Position numbers and translations under genes: made by a program
Part shown: positions 25,580 through 37,007 of the stretch, piece after piece
Layout: every line of letters starts with the position of its first letter
Numbering within the stretch: the first letter of the stretch is position 1
Notes under the pieces: model-generated
Told to the model about the DNA's origin: nothing
Seen by the model: the letters and a program-made list of their open reading frames with translations, nothing else
Databases searched by the model: none
DNA from: Euonymus europaeus
Taxonomy: Eukaryota > Streptophyta > Magnoliopsida > Celastrales > Celastraceae
Direction of reading: 5' to 3'
Assembly: GCA_963580455.1 (NCBI GenBank)
Contig: OY756972.1
Location: forward strand, 19,793,001-19,857,000
DNA length: 64,000 bases

Positions 25580-26847
25580 AAACTCCCAGTCCATCTCCAA
25601 CTCTACTCCGATTGTGGGACATGAAAGACTGCAGGGTTAGGGTGCTCAATAATGTACACCTAGCATAAGGCTTCATCCATAATCTGCTGTGCTTCCAAAA
25701 ATTTGCTGACAATTATCAATCTGCTTGGATCTAGGGGAGGAGAAAAATCATGACTTGGAGTGAAGAAATACACACCAAATATTTATTCACGGCAAGTATG
25801 AGAACAACTAAGATTTGTAACGAAAAAATAGCAGCTATAAGACTTGGCAGCTAGTAACATATGTCCTTGAAATTCATGAGAACTTGGGCATTCAAAAAGA
25901 TTATATCGTTGATGATCTTTTGAGGACAAAAAACATATCTCTGAACATACTTACAAAATATGTACTTAAACTGCATTCATATAATTTTCATTGCATGTAC
26001 ACAGTACAATCATTAAGTCTGCAACAGAAAATTATCAACCATTTATCCAATAAATTCTAAAAGTAAAAAACATAAGTATATAAAAGCTTCAAATTTATCA
26101 CTTACTTTAACAAAGCATCCTGACAGGAAGGTTCCAAATAGAAGCAATAGTTGAGATCCAAAATTTGGGTGATGCTCTCATCAAATTATATGTTGTCTGT
26201 AGAACGCCCCAGTGAATCAAACCTTCGATGTGTCCTTAATTATGTGCAGAACATAATTCCCATCACTAGAAACCGAAACTGTAAAGAATCCATTAGTTTA
26301 CAAATACCAGCTTCTTCGCAATTGAAAAAGCATTTCAGGAACATCACAGTAGCTCTCACATCAAAGATGGCAGTGAAGAAAGCCATAATAAATAAATAGA
26401 GCATTAAGAGAATCATGATATCATCATACACCAAAATAGCAACTGAAACCTAAAACCTGCAGGACTGGGGTAGAAGCTCTTCTAAACTCATTTTCCTTAC
26501 TTTTTTACTCTACCAATATTTTGAAAAAAAAATTATTAAAAAATAACAAAAGAGAAGTATCAATGGTTTATTCTAATCTAATGTATTTTGCATTGAATAA
26601 AAAAACCAAATTCATTAAAGAAAATGCATGAAAAACTTGAATGATTCTAAACCATTGGAAACAAAGTGTAGATGTAATATCTTTTTTAAAGGAGCTGAGC
26701 GTACCCCAATCCAAAGCGACAATCGAGAGTATTTATTACCTTTTGACCACTTGAAGGTTTGATCCTGTGAAGACCGAAGAACTTTGTGATGAGTGAGTTC
26801 TCATATGTCCACACATGATGAGAGTCTGGAAGCATTTTCACAAGAAC
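25580..26847 (-). pseudogene. PIP5K (phosphatidylinositol-4-phosphate 5-kinase) fragment, copy 1
   Basis: Exon 26740-26847 is intact with both splice sites and encodes VKMLPDSHHVWTYENS followed by LITKFFGLHRIKPSSGQK, a hallmark of plant PIP5K catalytic domains. The next exon starts at 26279 with FRFLVMGIMFCT and is then stopped by TAA where copy 2 keeps GAA (..MFCTELR..). Further pieces are RRFDSLGRSTDN, DLNYCFYLEPS..ALLK (near 26105-26160), a degraded SKFLEAQQIMD segment (near 25680-25720), and LQSFMSHNRSRVGDGLGVLAEE-like sequence (near 25570-25640). It lacks the N-terminal MORN repeats and the end of the kinase domain. It is a decayed fragment, not a working gene. Confidence 0.85.
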
Positions 26848-27041
26848 CTACGGATAAGAACTTGGTTCGGGAGAACTTATTTTGAAATAATGAAACAGAG
26901 ATTAAAATAAAAAAAGAGTTAACCATTGGAAATGAATTAAATTGAACATAATGATTAAGGACCCATCATAAAAGATACACCCTCCAGAAAAATAACATGC
27001 TTTAGGTGAGAAGAAAACCCTTTAATTTGTTTCAGGCAGTC

Positions 27042-27430
27042 AGGCTTAATTCATATGTCTTGTACTCACAACTACCCAGACAGTATTAGTCGTATGCCAA
27101 GCCAGTTAATCAACAGGGAATTAAGAAACTTGAATAATGTCCGGAAGATTTAGCGATGGGGTTGTGGGGAACAATTATTCATTGCAAAATTCAGATGGTT
27201 AATTAAATTTCAAAGCAGAATATATGTTGATTAGTTTTTCAGGCTTAATTCGTATGTTGTGTACTCACATCTACCCAGAAAATTTTAGTCATATGCCAAG
27301 CCAGTTAATCAACAGGGAATTAAGCAACTTGAATAATGTCTTGAAGATTTAGCGACGGGGTTGGGGGGAGCAATGCAAAATTCACATGGTTAATTAAATT
27401 TCAAAGCAGAATATATGTTGATCAGTTTTT
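27042..27430. repeat. Tandem duplication of about 199 bp within copy 1
   Basis: Two direct copies starting near 27042 and 27241 share ggcttaattc, taccca, atatgccaagccagttaatc and tggttaattaaatttcaaag. The segment has no counterpart in copy 2. Confidence 0.88.
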
Positions 27431-28529
27431 CATTGATTGGTGATTTGCAAGAGATCAAAGGCTATGGTATATATTCCCTAAATTGTACCACCCCTATTAA
27501 TATAGCAGAGCAGAGGCTTCTCAAAAACAGCTCCCAAGGAAATTTTCCAGCTACATGACAACTGATCAACCTAATCATTTTAAGAAAGGATGCAAATAAT
27601 AGTTGTACTTTAGAAATCCTTGTGAGGGTATAGATTAAACGATTAGGAAGCCATGTCAAGATATAAAATTCATTAAAGCAATAAGAACCTATATAAACCT
27701 AAATCCAAAATAACCACACATCTTACAGCAACCATTTCAACAACGATCACATGCACTTGCGTTAACCATTTAAAACCACCTAACAATGGTGGAACAAAAT
27801 ACTGCCAGAGCTAAGACATAAAAATAAGAGGCAAATTGTTAAACATGGAAGAGCACCATCAAATCAAATAAATAAGAAAACCGGAAAAACCCACTCTTAA
27901 CTGACAAAGAAAATGCAATTCGAACATAATTAAATTTTAGCGAGTGATTTGATCATACTCATGCAGAGGAGCACTCATCACATAATGAGAATCAGTTATT
28001 TTGGACTATTAACTACTATGTGATCTTTTATCTGTTGCCAAAATAGGGTCTATCTTTCTTGAACTTCATTTTTTACGAGTGACTGCATTGCCCATTGACA
28101 TGCGCACATAAACACTCTTCAATAGTTTCATTCTAGAAATTTTGACAAACCCCTCCATCCCATATTGAAATGCCCTTCAATGGCATCTTGACAATGAGCT
28201 ATAATTCCATTCAAAACATACATTGGCCCTATTATGACAGAATCTTCTTATTGACAAAATCATCAATCACAACTAAAATAGTTAAACGAAAAAGAAGTAA
28301 ATCTATCACCAATGTCATCCTGGGTTACTGTCAATGATGTAGCATCAGGATGGACTTTGAGATCCAATAAAGCTGCATTGACACCGTAGTGCAACCATAG
28401 AGTGCCTAGCACTTGCTAATTCAAACCATCCCTGCAAAAAGAAGTAAGCTTGCCAATTGACGTCAATAATTCATTATTTAGTTAACTTTCAATAGAATAC
28501 TAATACAAGTGAATTCTACCATGACACCA

Positions 28530-29045
28530 AGAATCAGCAACATAATCCCCATTATCCTCTTTCACCCAATCAATCCGATAAGCTTGTATCTATACCACTG
28601 AGTTAAAAATTCTACCTAATTACCGCCATTCACGTTATCTCTAGCCCTCCTCTTCGTTTTCACACCTCATATTTCTTTCACAACTTCAAAATGAATAGTT
28701 ATTCAAAACAATCACTCAAGGATCTTCAAAATTAAACTTAATTAATAATTACTTCCTTAAAGAATCAGCAACAGAATCCCCATTATCCTCTTTCACCCAA
28801 TCAATCCGATAAGCTCGTATCTATACCATTGAGTTAAAAATTCTACCTAATTAACGCCATTCACGTTATCTCTAGCCCTCCTCTTCATTTTCTCGAAAAA
28901 TTCCACTTCTATTTTCTCATTTAGTCATTTTCACACCTCATATTTCTTTAACAACTTCAAAATGAATAGTTATTCAAAACTACAACACACACACCAAAAT
29001 CACTCAAGGATCTTCAAAATTAAACTTAATTAATAATTACTTGCT
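28530..29045. repeat. Tandem duplication of about 230 bp within copy 1
   Basis: Copies starting near 28530 and 28761 share gaatcagcaaca, aatccgataagct and taattaataattact in order. The second copy is longer by about 50 bp of A/C/T-rich sequence. Its right part continues into sequence shared with copy 2. Confidence 0.88.
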
Positions 29046-29689
29046 TAAAATTAAACCATGTAAGAACATCAAAATCAATCGGTCCATGAATATTTTCAAC
29101 AAACTAAAATCAATCACATAAAAACGTGGCAAACCATTTGACATACCGTCCAAAATATTAAAACAAACAAAAGAATTCTGGCTTAAAGAACCTGGTGAAG
29201 CGTTGCAGAAAAAACATCCATTAGACTAACGTGTCCATCAAGTCCAGCAATCGCAATACATTTTCATTTCCTACTTCTTCTCCTTCTCCATCTATTCCTC
29301 TTCTTTTGATTGGAATTTTCGGATTTCCTCTCAGTTTCCTTCATGTTCTTCCATTCAGATTCAACGTCAGTTTTGATGAACAGACATGGATCACCCTAAG
29401 CCGAGCTGACGACTTGACCTACTATCCTGTCCAGGAACAAAGCCGTTTTACCCTGGAGAAGCACTAGGCTTCAGGCCAAGGATGTAAACAGACTAGGCCA
29501 ACACAGGAGCCACTAGTGAACCACAAGCCGTCCACCTAATAGCTGCAAAACAAACATCAGGTTTTTTCCCCAAGGTCTCTAGAGAAAACATCCGTTTTTG
29601 CAATCAGCCTTAGCACAGATAACGACCTTCAGGTTTGTGGAAGGAAAATTTATTTGTATCCAGTCCTAAGGATTTAAACTTAAGAAACA

Positions 29690-30700
29690 AATCACTTACC
29701 TAATTCACTCTACAGCAGTGGGTGAGCTTGGAATTCCTAGTGCACAGCAACCGATGAGTAAAATCCAGTCAATAAGTACTGGTGAGTATAAGATGTAAAA
29801 CAAATGTGTGTCCGAGCAAGAGAGGAGAGACTAAAGAGATAGACCTGTAAGTAATGTGGCCTGTTTTAGACGCAAGGACAAAGATAACATCCCCAAATGC
29901 AGAAAGAGAATTTGTTTATGAACTGAGATTCCTTTAGCCTATAACAACCTTCAGGTTTGTTGAAGGAAAATTTATGGATCCAGTCCTAAGGATATAAACT
30001 TAAGAAACAAATCACTTACCTAATAAACTCTGCAGCAAGTGGGTGAGCTTGGAGTTGCTAGTGCACAGCAATGGATGAAAAAGAATCCAGTCAGATCAGT
30101 ACTGGTGAGCATAAAATGAAAAACAAATGTGTGTCCAAGCAAGAGAGGAGAGACTAGAGAACCTAATTCACTCTACAGCAGTGGGTGAGCTTGGAGTTCC
30201 TAGTGCACAGCAACGGATGAATAAAATCCAGTCAGATAAGTACTGGTGAGTATAAGATGTAAAACAAATGTGTGTATGAGCAAGAGAGGAGAGACTAAAG
30301 AGATAGACCTGTAAGTAATGTGGCCTGTTTTAGACGCAAGGACAAATATAACATCCCCAAATGCAGAAAGAGATCACTTACCTAATTAAACTCTGCAGCA
30401 AGTGGGTGAGCTTGGAGTTCCTAGTGCACAGCAATGGATGAAAAAAAATCCAGTCAGATAAGCACTGGTGAGCATAAAATGAAAAACAAATGTGTCCAAG
30501 CAAGAGAGGAGAGACTAGAGAGATAGACCTGTAAGTCATGTGGCCTGTTTTAGACACAAGGGCAGAGATAACATGCCCAAATGCAGAAAGAGATTTGTTT
30601 ATGAACTGAGATTCCTTCAGCCTTTCACCTTCAACATCGCTCTTAGTTTTTTGCCCACATCCTACACTTACACCATTGGTCCCAGTTAAAGGAAGGGGAA
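29690..30700 (-). pseudogene. Kinesin-14 motor exons, tandemly amplified (copy 1)
   Basis: Two adjacent motor-domain exons recur. One encodes SDVEGERLKESQ followed by FINKSLSAFG and ends in GHMTYR/GHITYR (switch II helix region). The other encodes NSKLTHLLQSF or its degraded form NSKLTHCCRVN. The NSKLTH exon appears four times (near 29700, 30020, 30165 and 30390). The INKSLSAFG exon appears three times (near 29850, truncated near 30310, and most complete near 30530-30650). Each is bordered by GT and AG dinucleotides in the right places. In intact kinesins the two exons occur once, joined as ..YRNSKLTHLLQ... The continuing motor exon (..GGDSKT.. type) was not found. Confidence 0.88.
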
Positions 30701-30929
30701 CTTAAGCAGTGAAGGGTCCTGGAGGAACTGCCAAGACTAAAGACTACTATGGGGATTCACTGAATCCACAGAGGCGGATAAGGAGCTTTGATCATTCTAG
30801 ATCGAACATGAAAGTGGCATCGTGGTATTTAACAATGCAATAAAGTGAGAACTTCATTCAAGTTTATCATAAACTGAAGAAAGACCTGAAATAATAAGTA
30901 ATAAATTGACCATTCTTACTGTGTTCCAT

Positions 30930-31815
30930 AAGCAATTTTGCATATCTACACAGCAGATGCAATAAAAATTGTGATCTCTCCCAAAACGATTAAAGAGCTT
31001 TGAACCCAAAACAATAAACCATCCAGTCGACATATTGAAGAGCTTTGACCCCAAATCCTGTCTATTTTTAGCAAAGCTGAACATGAAGTGTGCATAAATA
31101 CAGTTGGCTCTGTAACTCCAAGAATCAGTAAAGGTAGGCTGACCCCAAAGGTTGCGCGTACAATTCCACAAAGTGCAGTAGAAGCTAATGTTTGACCAGC
31201 TGTGAGAACTCCCGTCTGCTAATATGAGAACCAGTTTAATCGCATAAAACAATTCAAAACTTGAATTGCAATGTATATATCTGCATTCAGATTCTACACA
31301 TCAGGTATTCAATACAAGTTGAAATTTTCAATTACGACCCAGTTAAAACTATTGCACAGTTATTTGAAAATGAAAATAAAACTCAAATACAATATATAGC
31401 TTACAACATTATCTGTATCTATTTCCAATTGTTCCCCAAATGAAATAAATGGAATTGCAGATGCAAAATATATGTACGTGATGGGGCCAAAATCTTGTGA
31501 CCATTAATATAAACTATCATCAAACAATTTACCTCGTAACGAATCTCAGCTTCTTTGACAGTTGCCATCAAGTAACATAAAATTTGTATACTTGAGCTAT
31601 ATCTGTAGCACAACCTTGAAATGATTACGGGCATTATTACCGAAGTAACTTAAGATCTTTATAATTGAGCTATATCTGCAGAACAACCTTAAAATGATTA
31701 CTGGCATTTTTTTCTTAAGGCAAAGGAAATTGTATGTATACCTGAAACCACCAATCCGGTCTAGCCTTGTAACACTTCTGGCTTCCTTGAAGATCATTCT
31801 TGATTCCAGTTAGCA
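30930..31815 (-). pseudogene. Boron transporter (BOR/HCO3-transporter family) N-terminal fragment, copy 1
   Basis: Three exon-like blocks match the N-terminal part of plant BOR transporters. Block 1 (31742-31815) encodes GIKNDLQGSQKCYKARPDWW. Block 2 (about 31395-31485) encodes the [15 protein letters not shown] segment, but loss of one G in a G-run shifts its frame (KILAPS.. instead of ..API). Block 3 (about 31080-31215) encodes GVLTAGQTLASTALCGIV, then LLILGVTEPT in another frame because of a 4-bp insertion also present in copy 2. FMFSFAKNRQDLG and STGW follow. The remaining two thirds of a BOR protein are absent. A broken fragment sitting between kinesin exons. Confidence 0.87.
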
Positions 31816-32002
31816 CAGATCAGTTGAAGAACAGTGAAGGATACGCACAGGGAGAAAAAAAGTGTCGTATTGATTTTCTTAGTCAGATATAAAGAGAAAC
31901 CCTAGAGAATAAGACATATATGCTAGCACAAAGGACCAAAATACTCTTACAATATTTAACAATTCCCAAAATGGTACAAAGTTCTCTTCCATGGTCTCTT
32001 TA

Positions 32003-32007
32003 CTAAC
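32003..32007. repeat. Target-site duplication (left), CTAAC
   Basis: ctaac immediately left of the copia element. It is repeated at 37195-37199 on the right and present once at the empty site in copy 2 (tttactaacaaatag, near 45410). Confidence 0.92.
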
Positions 32008-32194
32008 TATTGAAATAAGATAATGAAGTTAGACAGAGATTGGAGAAGTATTGGTGAGGAAGAAGAGAGGAGGAGGGAGGAGGAGAGGCGGCTCAATTCG
32101 TATCTCTCATATATTTTTAACATCCCTTTTACATCTTTTACATACACTACCCTAATAACACAAAGTACCCAAACTACCCTCCTATCTCATAACA
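32008..32194 (-). repeat. 3' LTR of the copia element
   Basis: 187 bp, preceded (on the coding strand) by the polypurine tract TTGAGGGGGAG. It reads the same as the 5' LTR at every position. Confidence 0.95.
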
Positions 32195-32207
32195 CTCCCC
32201 CTCAAGC
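32195..32207 (-). other. Polypurine tract of the copia element
   Basis: On the minus strand CTTGAGGGGGAG directly precedes the LTR start TGTTATG, the expected place for plus-strand priming. Confidence 0.85.
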
Positions 32208-33260
32208 TGGAGCATAGATGTTAGTCATGCCCAGCTTGTTACAAATGAAGTTAACTCGAGCACCAGCTAAGGCCTTAGTGAAAATATCAGCTAGCTGATC
32301 ATGAGTTCTAACATGCTTCAACCTTACTTGCTTTAATTGCACCTTCTCACGCACAAAATGACAATCTACTTCAATATGTTTAGTTCTCTCATGAAAAACA
32401 GGATTCGATGCAATATGAATAGCAGCTTGATTATCACACCATAACTGAGTCCCTTCCGAGGGAATATAACCCAATTCATGCATTAATTGTCTCACATAAC
32501 ATATCTCACTTGCGGTGTGAGCCATAGCTCTATATTCTGCTTCAGCACTAGATCGGGCTACCACAGACTGCTTCTTACTCTTCCAACCAATCAAATTGCC
32601 ACCAACAAACACACAGTAGCCAGTGGTGGACTTCCTATCAAACGGGGATCCCGCCCAATCAGCATCAGAAAATGCTTCAATGTTCACATGATCATGGTTT
32701 GCATATAGCAAACCCCGACTCGGAGCACCTTTAAGGTACCGAAGAATTCGTAAAACAGCCTCCCAATGAGGAACACGAGGATTAGACATAAATTGGCTAA
32801 CCACGCTCACTGAGAACGCAATATCAGGCCGAGTCACTCCGAGATAATTCAACCTTCCCACAAGTCGTCGATATCTCTCAGGATCATCAAACACATCACC
32901 CTCATCAGGATAAAGTTTCACCCCAGAGACCATAGGAGAGTCACAGGGCTTTGCACCATTCATTCCAGTATCTTGTAATAGATCCACAACATACTTCTTT
33001 TGGGACAAGAATATCCCACGCCGACATCGAGCAACTTCTACACCCAAGAAATATCGTAGAGGACCTAAGTCCTTAGTCTGAAAGTGGCGTTGCAAGAATA
33101 TTTTCAATGATGATATACCATCTCCATTGCTTCCAGTAATAACTATATCATCTACATACACCACTAACAGAATATTCCCTGCATTAGATCGATGATAAAA
33201 CACTGAGTGGTCTTTTTCCGATCTCTTCAACCCAAACTGTTGTACCACATCAGAAAACCG
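32202..33260 (-). pseudogene. Copia pol, C-terminal part: reverse transcriptase palm and RNase H (out of frame with gag-pol)
   Basis: This frame continues the polyprotein after the frameshift near 33258-33267. It contains VVYVDDIVITGS (RT catalytic YVDD), LGPLRYFLGVEVAR, SRPDIAF-like and YLKG motifs. The RNase H block follows: SDADWAGSPFDRKSTTGYCV, SSAEAEYRAM and CDNQAAIHI, then TKHIEVDCHFVREKV and DIFTKAL. All expected acidic catalytic residues of RNase H are visible. It ends about 10 bp before the 3' LTR. Nothing else in it is broken. Confidence 0.92.
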
Positions 33261-36200
33261 CCAAACCAAGCTCGAGGAGATTGTTTCAGACCATATAACG
33301 ATTTCTTCAACTTACACACCATACCGGACTCCCCCTGAGCAACAAACCCAGGTGGTTGCTCCAAGTATACCTCTTCAGTAAGATCACCATGAAGGAAAGC
33401 ATTTTTCACATCCAACTGGTGTAAAGGCCACCCAAAAGTGGCAGCAAGAGAGATAAGTAATCGAACAGAAGTAAACTTTGCAACCGGAGAAAAGGTTTCT
33501 GTATAATCAACACCATAAGTTTGAGCATACCCTTTCGCCACCAAGCGGGCCTTAAGACGATTGACAGACCCATCTGGATGAGTCTTAACAGTAAAGACCC
33601 ATTTGCTACCAATAGGGCGCTTGCCCGGAGGTAAAGGCACCAAGTCCCAAGTATGATTGTGTTCCAAGGCAGACATTTCATCAGTCATAGCTGTAAGCCA
33701 CCCAGGGGACGCAAGAGCCTCAGATAAAGAGCGAGGGGTGGTAATAGAATCAATAGCCAAAGCAAATGTCCGTAGAGACTGAGAGAGCCCTGCATAAGAG
33801 ATAGTAGCAGATAAAGGATAGTGGGCACATTGGCGCCGGCCTTTCCGGATTGCAATCGGAACAGCAAGATCAGATGCCGTTATAGGATCAGGATCAATAG
33901 TAGGAGTAGGGGCCGATACAGGATCAGGATCAATAGGAGGATCAGGATCCGTCGCCACAACAGGAGATGGTAAGGGCACTGTAACAGGAGTGGATGGTGG
34001 ACAACGATACACAGAACGAGGACCTCGAACAAAGGTCTGTAGCGGAGGTGGAGGTGGAGATGGAGGTGGAGTAGAGATGACTGGCTCAAGAGGTGGATGA
34101 AGATCATAAACTAGGAACTCATCAAGGGCAGAGAAGGAACCAGGAGAAGAAACTGGGGTAGTATAGGACGAGTACGGAGTAGACTCATCAAAAGTGACAT
34201 CAGAAGATACAAGACACCGCCCTAGGTCAGGAGAGAAACACCGGTACCCTTTCTGAGTACGGGAATAACCGAGAAAAAGACATCGTAATGATTTAGGATC
34301 AAGTTTAGTGAGATGAGGTCGAATATCTCGGACATAACAAGTACAACCAAACACTCGAATAGGAATAGAGTGAATTGCATCCCTAGGGAACAAAAGCTTA
34401 TAGGGAATTTGACCACTAAGAACAGAGGAAGGCATACGGTTAATAAGGTAAGTAGCAGTTAAAACAGCATCCCCCCAGAATATTTTAGGAACCTGCATAT
34501 GAAACATAAGAGCACGGGAAACTTCCATAAGATGACGATTTTTACGTTCAGCTACCCCATTCTGCTGGGGGGTATCAGGACAAGAAGACTGATGAAGTAT
34601 ACCCTTACTGGAGATAAACGAGGACATTTCTTTGGAAAGATACTCTCTAGCATTATCACTACGAAGAACACGAATGCACATAGCAAACTGAGTTGAAATT
34701 TCAGTAACAAAAGAGCAAAATATCGAAAATAAATCCGAACGCTTTTTCATTAAATAAACCCACGTAGTTCGAGAAAAGTCATCGACAAATGTAACAAAAT
34801 AGCGATAGCCAGAACTAGATACAACTGGACACGGACCCCATATATCAGAATGAACTAAGGAAAAGGGAGCACAAGCTCGTTTAAGACTGCGAGATACATA
34901 AGACCGACGATGATGTTTTGCAAACTGACAAGACTCACAAAATAACTGTTGTAGAGATGATAAAGAAGGACACAAAAGCTTCAAACTAGGGAGCGCCGGA
35001 TGACCAAGACGACAATGAAGATCCAAAGGAGAAGGAGGACTAGACACCATCAGGGAAGAAGGTTGGACATCCAATACATATAGCCCTCCAGAATTAAGGT
35101 GACCCCTACCAATCATCCTGCTCGTCGATAGATCCTGAAAAACACAATGATCATCATAAAATGTTACTGAACATTTAAGAGTCTTTGTAATAGCACTCAC
35201 AGATAATAAATTGAATAGAAATGATGACAAAGTGAGAACAGAGTTCAAGGTCAAATGCGGAGTAGGAGATGCAGTGCCAATTCCCGTCACCTCCACCAAG
35301 GTACCATTAGCCACCCGCACATCAGGGTAGGAAGAGGTGGAGGAGTATGTATCAAGTGTACCTGTATTGCCAGTCATATGATCAGAAGCACCAGAATCAA
35401 TAACCCAAGTCTGAGGGGACACCGACAGACATGCTGAAGCATTACTCGTAACAGAGGCAGCACTGGGAGTAGAAATCTGGCTCATGATACGAGAATATTC
35501 GGTAGCTGAGAGACTGATACGACCATCATCAGAAATGGAGGTATGCAGAGCTGGAACAGCACTCACATCTCCACTAGAAGCAGCATGGGCAGAGCGAATC
35601 TGTGGTGGTTTACCATGTAACTTCCAGCATCGATCCCGAGTATGACCCACACCACCACAATGGTAACAAGTAAACTTGGCATCTGAACCACTACGGCCAC
35701 CACGGCTGCCACGACCACCACGACCTCCACTAACCTCATATGAAGAATGACCACTAAGACCAGACCGTTCAGCAATATCTGGTAATAAAGAAGTAGGTCG
35801 AACAGAGCGGTTGGCCCTAGAAAAGGCCTCAGTGAGAGAGGTCTCTCCACTAGCAAGAATTTGTGACCGTGCAGATTCATACTCAGATCGCATTCCACTC
35901 AGAAATGCAATAATAGCCAATTGCTCTCGCTGCTGGCGTCTCTTCTCAATATCAAGGTCCAAAGACAACAGAGAATTAAATTCTTCATAAATTCTTTTGA
36001 AAGACGCAAAATAGTCACCCAGAGATGTATCCTTCTGTTCGGGTCGAAAGAAGGACAATGCCACATCATACAATCTGTTCATATCATTCTTCCCAGAATA
36101 CAGTACACCTAGATACTCCCATATTTGTTTAACAGTATCACAATGGGTCACCAACTCAGAAACTTTAGAGTCCATGGAATTCAATAATTGACCATATAAC

Positions 36201-36415
36201 CGGGCATCATCACGCATCCATAACTTGTGTTCAGCCGTATGCTTAACAAAGTCAGGGGGAACATCAACAAGATGATCCTCCCTATCCATTCCCCGAATGG
36301 CAATCAACACAATTTTCCTCCAATGTTGATAATTAGGACCAGTGAGTTTTTGATTAGTGAGCTTGCTGGAGGTGGCCACCACCTCAGTGACAACTTTCGG
36401 AGTTTCCTCACTCAT
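33227..36415 (-). CDS. Copia gag-pol: gag, protease, integrase and first part of reverse transcriptase
   Basis: 1062 codons from the ATG at 36415. Gag occupies about residues 1-245 (UBN2-type; TGPNYQHWRKIVLIAI near the start) and is followed by an RGG-rich stretch. The zinc knuckle CYHCGGVGHTRDRC is at about 250-263. Protease has WVIDSGASDHM at about 336-346. The GAG-pre-integrase zinc motif (HCRLGHPALPSLKLL, CESCQFAKHH) leads into the integrase core (SDIWGP.., DDFSR, QNGVAERKNRHLME). A Pro-rich spacer follows. RT begins near residue 930 (GSKWVFTVK, RLKARLVAKGY, LDVKNAFLHGDL, KSLYGLKQSPRAWF). The frame is lost right after AWFG through an apparent single-base loss in a GC-run. Confidence 0.93.
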   Translation of the reverse strand: MSEETPKVVTEVVATSSKLTNQKLTGPNYQHWRKIVLIAIRGMDREDHLVDVPPDFVKHTAEHKLWMRDDARLYGQLLNSMDSKVSELVTHCDTVKQIWEYLGVLYSGKNDMNRLYDVALSFFRPEQKDTSLGDYFASFKRIYEEFNSLLSLDLDIEKRRQQREQLAIIAFLSGMRSEYESARSQILASGETSLTEAFSRANRSVRPTSLLPDIAERSGLSGHSSYEVSGGRGGRGSRGGRSGSDAKFTCYHCGGVGHTRDRCWKLHGKPPQIRSAHAASSGDVSAVPALHTSISDDGRISLSATEYSRIMSQISTPSAASVTSNASACLSVSPQTWVIDSGASDHMTGNTGTLDTYSSTSSYPDVRVANGTLVEVTGIGTASPTPHLTLNSVLTLSSFLFNLLSVSAITKTLKCSVTFYDDHCVFQDLSTSRMIGRGHLNSGGLYVLDVQPSSLMVSSPPSPLDLHCRLGHPALPSLKLLCPSLSSLQQLFCESCQFAKHHRRSYVSRSLKRACAPFSLVHSDIWGPCPVVSSSGYRYFVTFVDDFSRTTWVYLMKKRSDLFSIFCSFVTEISTQFAMCIRVLRSDNAREYLSKEMSSFISSKGILHQSSCPDTPQQNGVAERKNRHLMEVSRALMFHMQVPKIFWGDAVLTATYLINRMPSSVLSGQIPYKLLFPRDAIHSIPIRVFGCTCYVRDIRPHLTKLDPKSLRCLFLGYSRTQKGYRCFSPDLGRCLVSSDVTFDESTPYSSYTTPVSSPGSFSALDEFLVYDLHPPLEPVISTPPPSPPPPPLQTFVRGPRSVYRCPPSTPVTVPLPSPVVATDPDPPIDPDPVSAPTPTIDPDPITASDLAVPIAIRKGRRQCAHYPLSATISYAGLSQSLRTFALAIDSITTPRSLSEALASPGWLTAMTDEMSALEHNHTWDLVPLPPGKRPIGSKWVFTVKTHPDGSVNRLKARLVAKGYAQTYGVDYTETFSPVAKFTSVRLLISLAATFGWPLHQLDVKNAFLHGDLTEEVYLEQPPGFVAQGESGMVCKLKKSLYGLKQSPRAWFGGFLMWYNSLG

Positions 36416-36995
36416 GATGAGTATGACAGCAACAAAAAAAAAAAAAAAAAATTATCCAGAACACCTAGTTCAAGAATGTAGCCAAAGAACACATACAAGG
36501 CAGAACCCCTTCAATCAGAACTGAACCATCAAAGAACCTGTCTCTCCTAGCACAAATCAGCAAAGAAAGTAGCCAAGACCCATTACAACACATGAAACTG
36601 GGCAACTCAACTCCAAAAGCAAAGACCCATTGGCATAAGAGCTAGAATATTGCAGAAAAATCAGTAGTTCAGCAGAGGAAAAGAAGCAAACTCTGAAAAG
36701 AAGCAAAAACAGTCGTCCGTCAGCGGCGCGTGGCGTTCCGGCAGCGGCGCGTGGAGAAGCGGTGGCGCGTGCAGGTCACGCGCGGCTCCGATCAGTGTCC
36801 GATCGGGACAGAACTGGGCGCCTGACGCCGACCATTGCTTCTGTGTAGGAGGTGCGCTAACCGGAAGTCTAAATCAAGCCAAATCGGAGTTTTGTTTTTT
36901 TTTTTCTTTCTCTGGCACCAAAACCAGGTCACCGGAAAATCAATCCGAACAGCCCAGAAACAGCCCACAAATCAGACACAAACGAAGCTAATCCG

Positions 36996-37007
36996 GCTCC
37001 GATACCA
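36996..37007 (-). other. Primer-binding site for tRNA-iMet
   Basis: On the minus strand TGGTATCGGAGC immediately follows the 5' LTR. It matches the usual copia site TGGTATCAGAGC (complement of the initiator tRNA-Met 3' end) at 11 of 12 positions. Confidence 0.88.

Noticed and set aside
31419..31797. Open frames with a repeated SRL..RYSS.IQIL motif
   Set aside because: They come from a ~70-bp direct repeat in a BOR-fragment intron; the reading frame has no relation to the BOR exons.
32023..32217. Open frame repeated at 37023-37205 (MKLDRDWRSIGEEEE..)
   Set aside because: It lies in the two identical LTRs on the non-coding strand; an effect of purine-rich LTR sequence.
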